DNA from: CAVDWX01 sp963612735 | Lineage (GTDB): Bacteria; Bacillota_I; Bacilli_A; RFN20; CAG-826 | Assembly: GCA_963612735.1 (NCBI GenBank) | Contig: CAVDWX010000050.1 | Location: 1 to 25,685, forward strand | Reading direction: 5' to 3' | Length of the DNA: 25,685 bases | Part shown: positions 24,565 through 25,685 of the stretch, one piece after another | How the letters are laid out: each line of letters starts with the position of its first letter | Position numbering within the stretch: position 1 is the first letter of the stretch | The notes under the pieces: generated by a model | Told to the model about the DNA's origin: nothing | Databases searched by the model: none | What the model saw: only the letters and a program-made list of their open reading frames with translations | Program-made: the position numbers and the translations under genes

Positions 24565-25557
24565 ATGGTCAAGACAATAGTGCAGGACGACATAACATTT
24601 AGTATAATTTGTCCAATTTATAATGGTGAGTCTTTTATTAGTAATGCTGTTTGTTCTGTTTTAAGTCAAACGTATAATAAGTGGGAACTAATTCTAATTG
24701 ATGATGGATCAATAGATAAATCATCACTTTTGTGTGTAAATTTTAAAAATAAAGACAAACGAATTATATTTTTACAACAAAAAAATAAAGGTCAATTTAG
24801 TGCTAGAATAAACGGAATAGCAGCTGCTCATGGAGAGTATATTGTGTTTTTAGATTCAGATGATACTCTAGTAAGAGAAGCCCTTCAAACTATGCATGAT
24901 TATTTAAAAGAAAATAATGATGACTTTTTATTTTTTAATATTAATGTAATTAAAAATAATAAAACATTTCCGCTTTTTAGTTGGAGTGAATTAGAGAGTA
25001 TAAAAAAAGATGTAATTTATGAAACTATAATAAACGGAACTACCGGGTGGAGTGGATGTAAAACAATCAAAAGAAGTTTAATTAATGTTAATAAAATCAA
25101 ACAAATAATTCCAGAAAATTATAGGTTGACTCATAACGAAGATTTGTTATTAACATGCTTATGTTTAAAGCAAAGCATAAAAGTGAACGTAATAAAAAAG
25201 TGTTTGTATAATTATTATGTTGAAAATTCATCCTCTAACAAAGGAAAGCCCTTTTTAGATACAATAAAATCAATCTTATTTGTTCAAAATTATAGATTTT
25301 CATTATTAAAAAATTATCAGTTAAAAGAAGACGATTTTATTAATGCAAATAAAAGAATAACGTTTTATCGTGCATATTCGATTTTTAAAAATAAATTAAT
25401 GACAAATCAAGAAAAAAGGTTTTATTTAAAATATTATTATGATGATTTTTTATTTTTAAAGCTAATGAACGTTTGGGAAAAGAGTCGAAAAAGTTTTAAA
25501 GAAAGGCTTAAAACTTTTGGTTATAATATGTGGTATAAGAGAACTAAAAGTAAGTAA
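24565..25557 (+). CDS. GT2 family glycosyltransferase
   Basis: A 330-residue GT2 enzyme with FSIICPIYNGESFISNAVCS (12-31), ELILIDDGSIDKSS (D46-D47), QFSARINGIAAAHGEYIVF and the metal-binding DSDD at 97-100; THNEDLLLTCL supplies the likely catalytic ED. The C-terminal third is basic. It lies alone on the plus strand, divergent from the GT2 gene at 24507 and tail-to-tail with a partial minus-strand gene. An AAAAGGAAAAGGAAAA stretch (about 24534-24549) is the only purine-rich site upstream and is rather far (about 15 bases) from the ATG. Codon use and AT content look like the rest of the locus. Its donor sugar is unknown. Confidence 0.88.
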   Translation: MVKTIVQDDITFSIICPIYNGESFISNAVCSVLSQTYNKWELILIDDGSIDKSSLLCVNFKNKDKRIIFLQQKNKGQFSARINGIAAAHGEYIVFLDSDDTLVREALQTMHDYLKENNDDFLFFNINVIKNNKTFPLFSWSELESIKKDVIYETIINGTTGWSGCKTIKRSLINVNKIKQIIPENYRLTHNEDLLLTCLCLKQSIKVNVIKKCLYNYYVENSSSNKGKPFLDTIKSILFVQNYRFSLLKNYQLKEDDFINANKRITFYRAYSIFKNKLMTNQEKRFYLKYYYDDFLFLKLMNVWEKSRKSFKERLKTFGYNMWYKRTKSK

Positions 25558-25561
25558 AATC

Positions 25562-25685
25562 TTATACAGTTTTTTTAATATTATTTTTTATGTATTTTTT
25601 AACTAAAGGTATTATCGTTCTCTTTTCAATAATAATTAATTCAACGAGGTAAATCAGTAAAAATATTAAAGCTTCACTGAAAAAC
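25562..25685 (-). CDS. Partial CDS: C-terminal end of a probable membrane protein
   Basis: An open minus-strand frame enters from the window edge and ends with TAA at 25562-25564. The 40 visible residues start with a hydrophobic helix (EALIFLLIYLVELIII) followed by a basic tail ending KKYIKNNIKKTV. This shape fits the last helix and tail of a polytopic protein such as an acyltransferase or transporter, but nothing identifies the family. It is tail-to-tail with the GT2 gene, four bases apart. The call rests on the open frame, hydrophobic pattern and position only. Confidence 0.45.
   Translation of the reverse strand, partial: FFSEALIFLLIYLVELIIIEKRTIIPLVKKYIKNNIKKTV

Overview
The window is one continuous surface-polysaccharide (capsule or exopolysaccharide) locus from a very AT-rich bacterium. 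AGGAG-type ribosome binding sites, TGG tryptophan codons with TGA used as stop (standard bacterial code), and families such as TupA-like ATP-grasp, CapA, TuaG-like and TagD-like proteins point to a low-GC Bacillota lineage, perhaps a gut Erysipelotrichia- or Mollicutes-related organism. That placement is inference. No rRNA, tRNA, CRISPR array, insertion sequence or integrase was seen, and no gene-free gap exceeds about 200 bases.

Layout. (a) 1-3136, minus strand: N-terminus of a GT4 glycosyltransferase cut by the window edge, a GT4 enzyme and a Wzx-type flippase. (b) 3307-5092, plus strand: a LicD-family phosphotransferase and a GT2 glycosyltransferase. (c) 14621 down to 5152, minus strand: GT4, glucuronyl C5-epimerase-like protein, GT4, DegT-type sugar aminotransferase, PglC-like priming phosphoglycosyltransferase, GT2, WbpM/PglF-like 4,6-dehydratase, GT4 and a TagD-like cytidylyltransferase. 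(d) 14663-17042, plus strand: an unrecognised membrane protein overlapping a Wzy/O-antigen-ligase-type polymerase. (e) 24507 down to 17035, minus strand: GT2, two tandem TupA-like ATP-grasp ligases, UDP-glucose dehydrogenase, a CapA-like protein, GT2 and UDP-glucuronate 4-epimerase. (f) 24565-25685: a plus-strand GT2 and the C-terminal end of a minus-strand membrane protein.

Together these describe a Wzx/Wzy-dependent pathway. The dehydratase, aminotransferase and priming transferase would make an amino-trideoxy sugar and load it onto undecaprenyl phosphate. Ugd and the 4-epimerase supply UDP-GlcA and UDP-GalA. About ten glycosyltransferases extend the unit, the C5-epimerase may convert GlcA to IdoA, the TupA-like ligases may amidate uronic carboxyls, and LicD with the cytidylyltransferase may add a phospho-alditol. 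Wzx and Wzy then flip and polymerise the unit.

The most striking signal is three long poly-G tracts (8, 8 and 10 G on the coding strand) in this AT-rich DNA. All lie inside genes of operon (e): a TupA-like ligase, the CapA-like protein and a GT2. The next longest G/C runs noticed are 5 bases. A one-base change in any tract gives an early stop, so this operon looks like a three-switch phase-variable module that tunes decoration of the polysaccharide. The first switch is followed by a hairpin that would hide the ribosome binding site of the second ligase.
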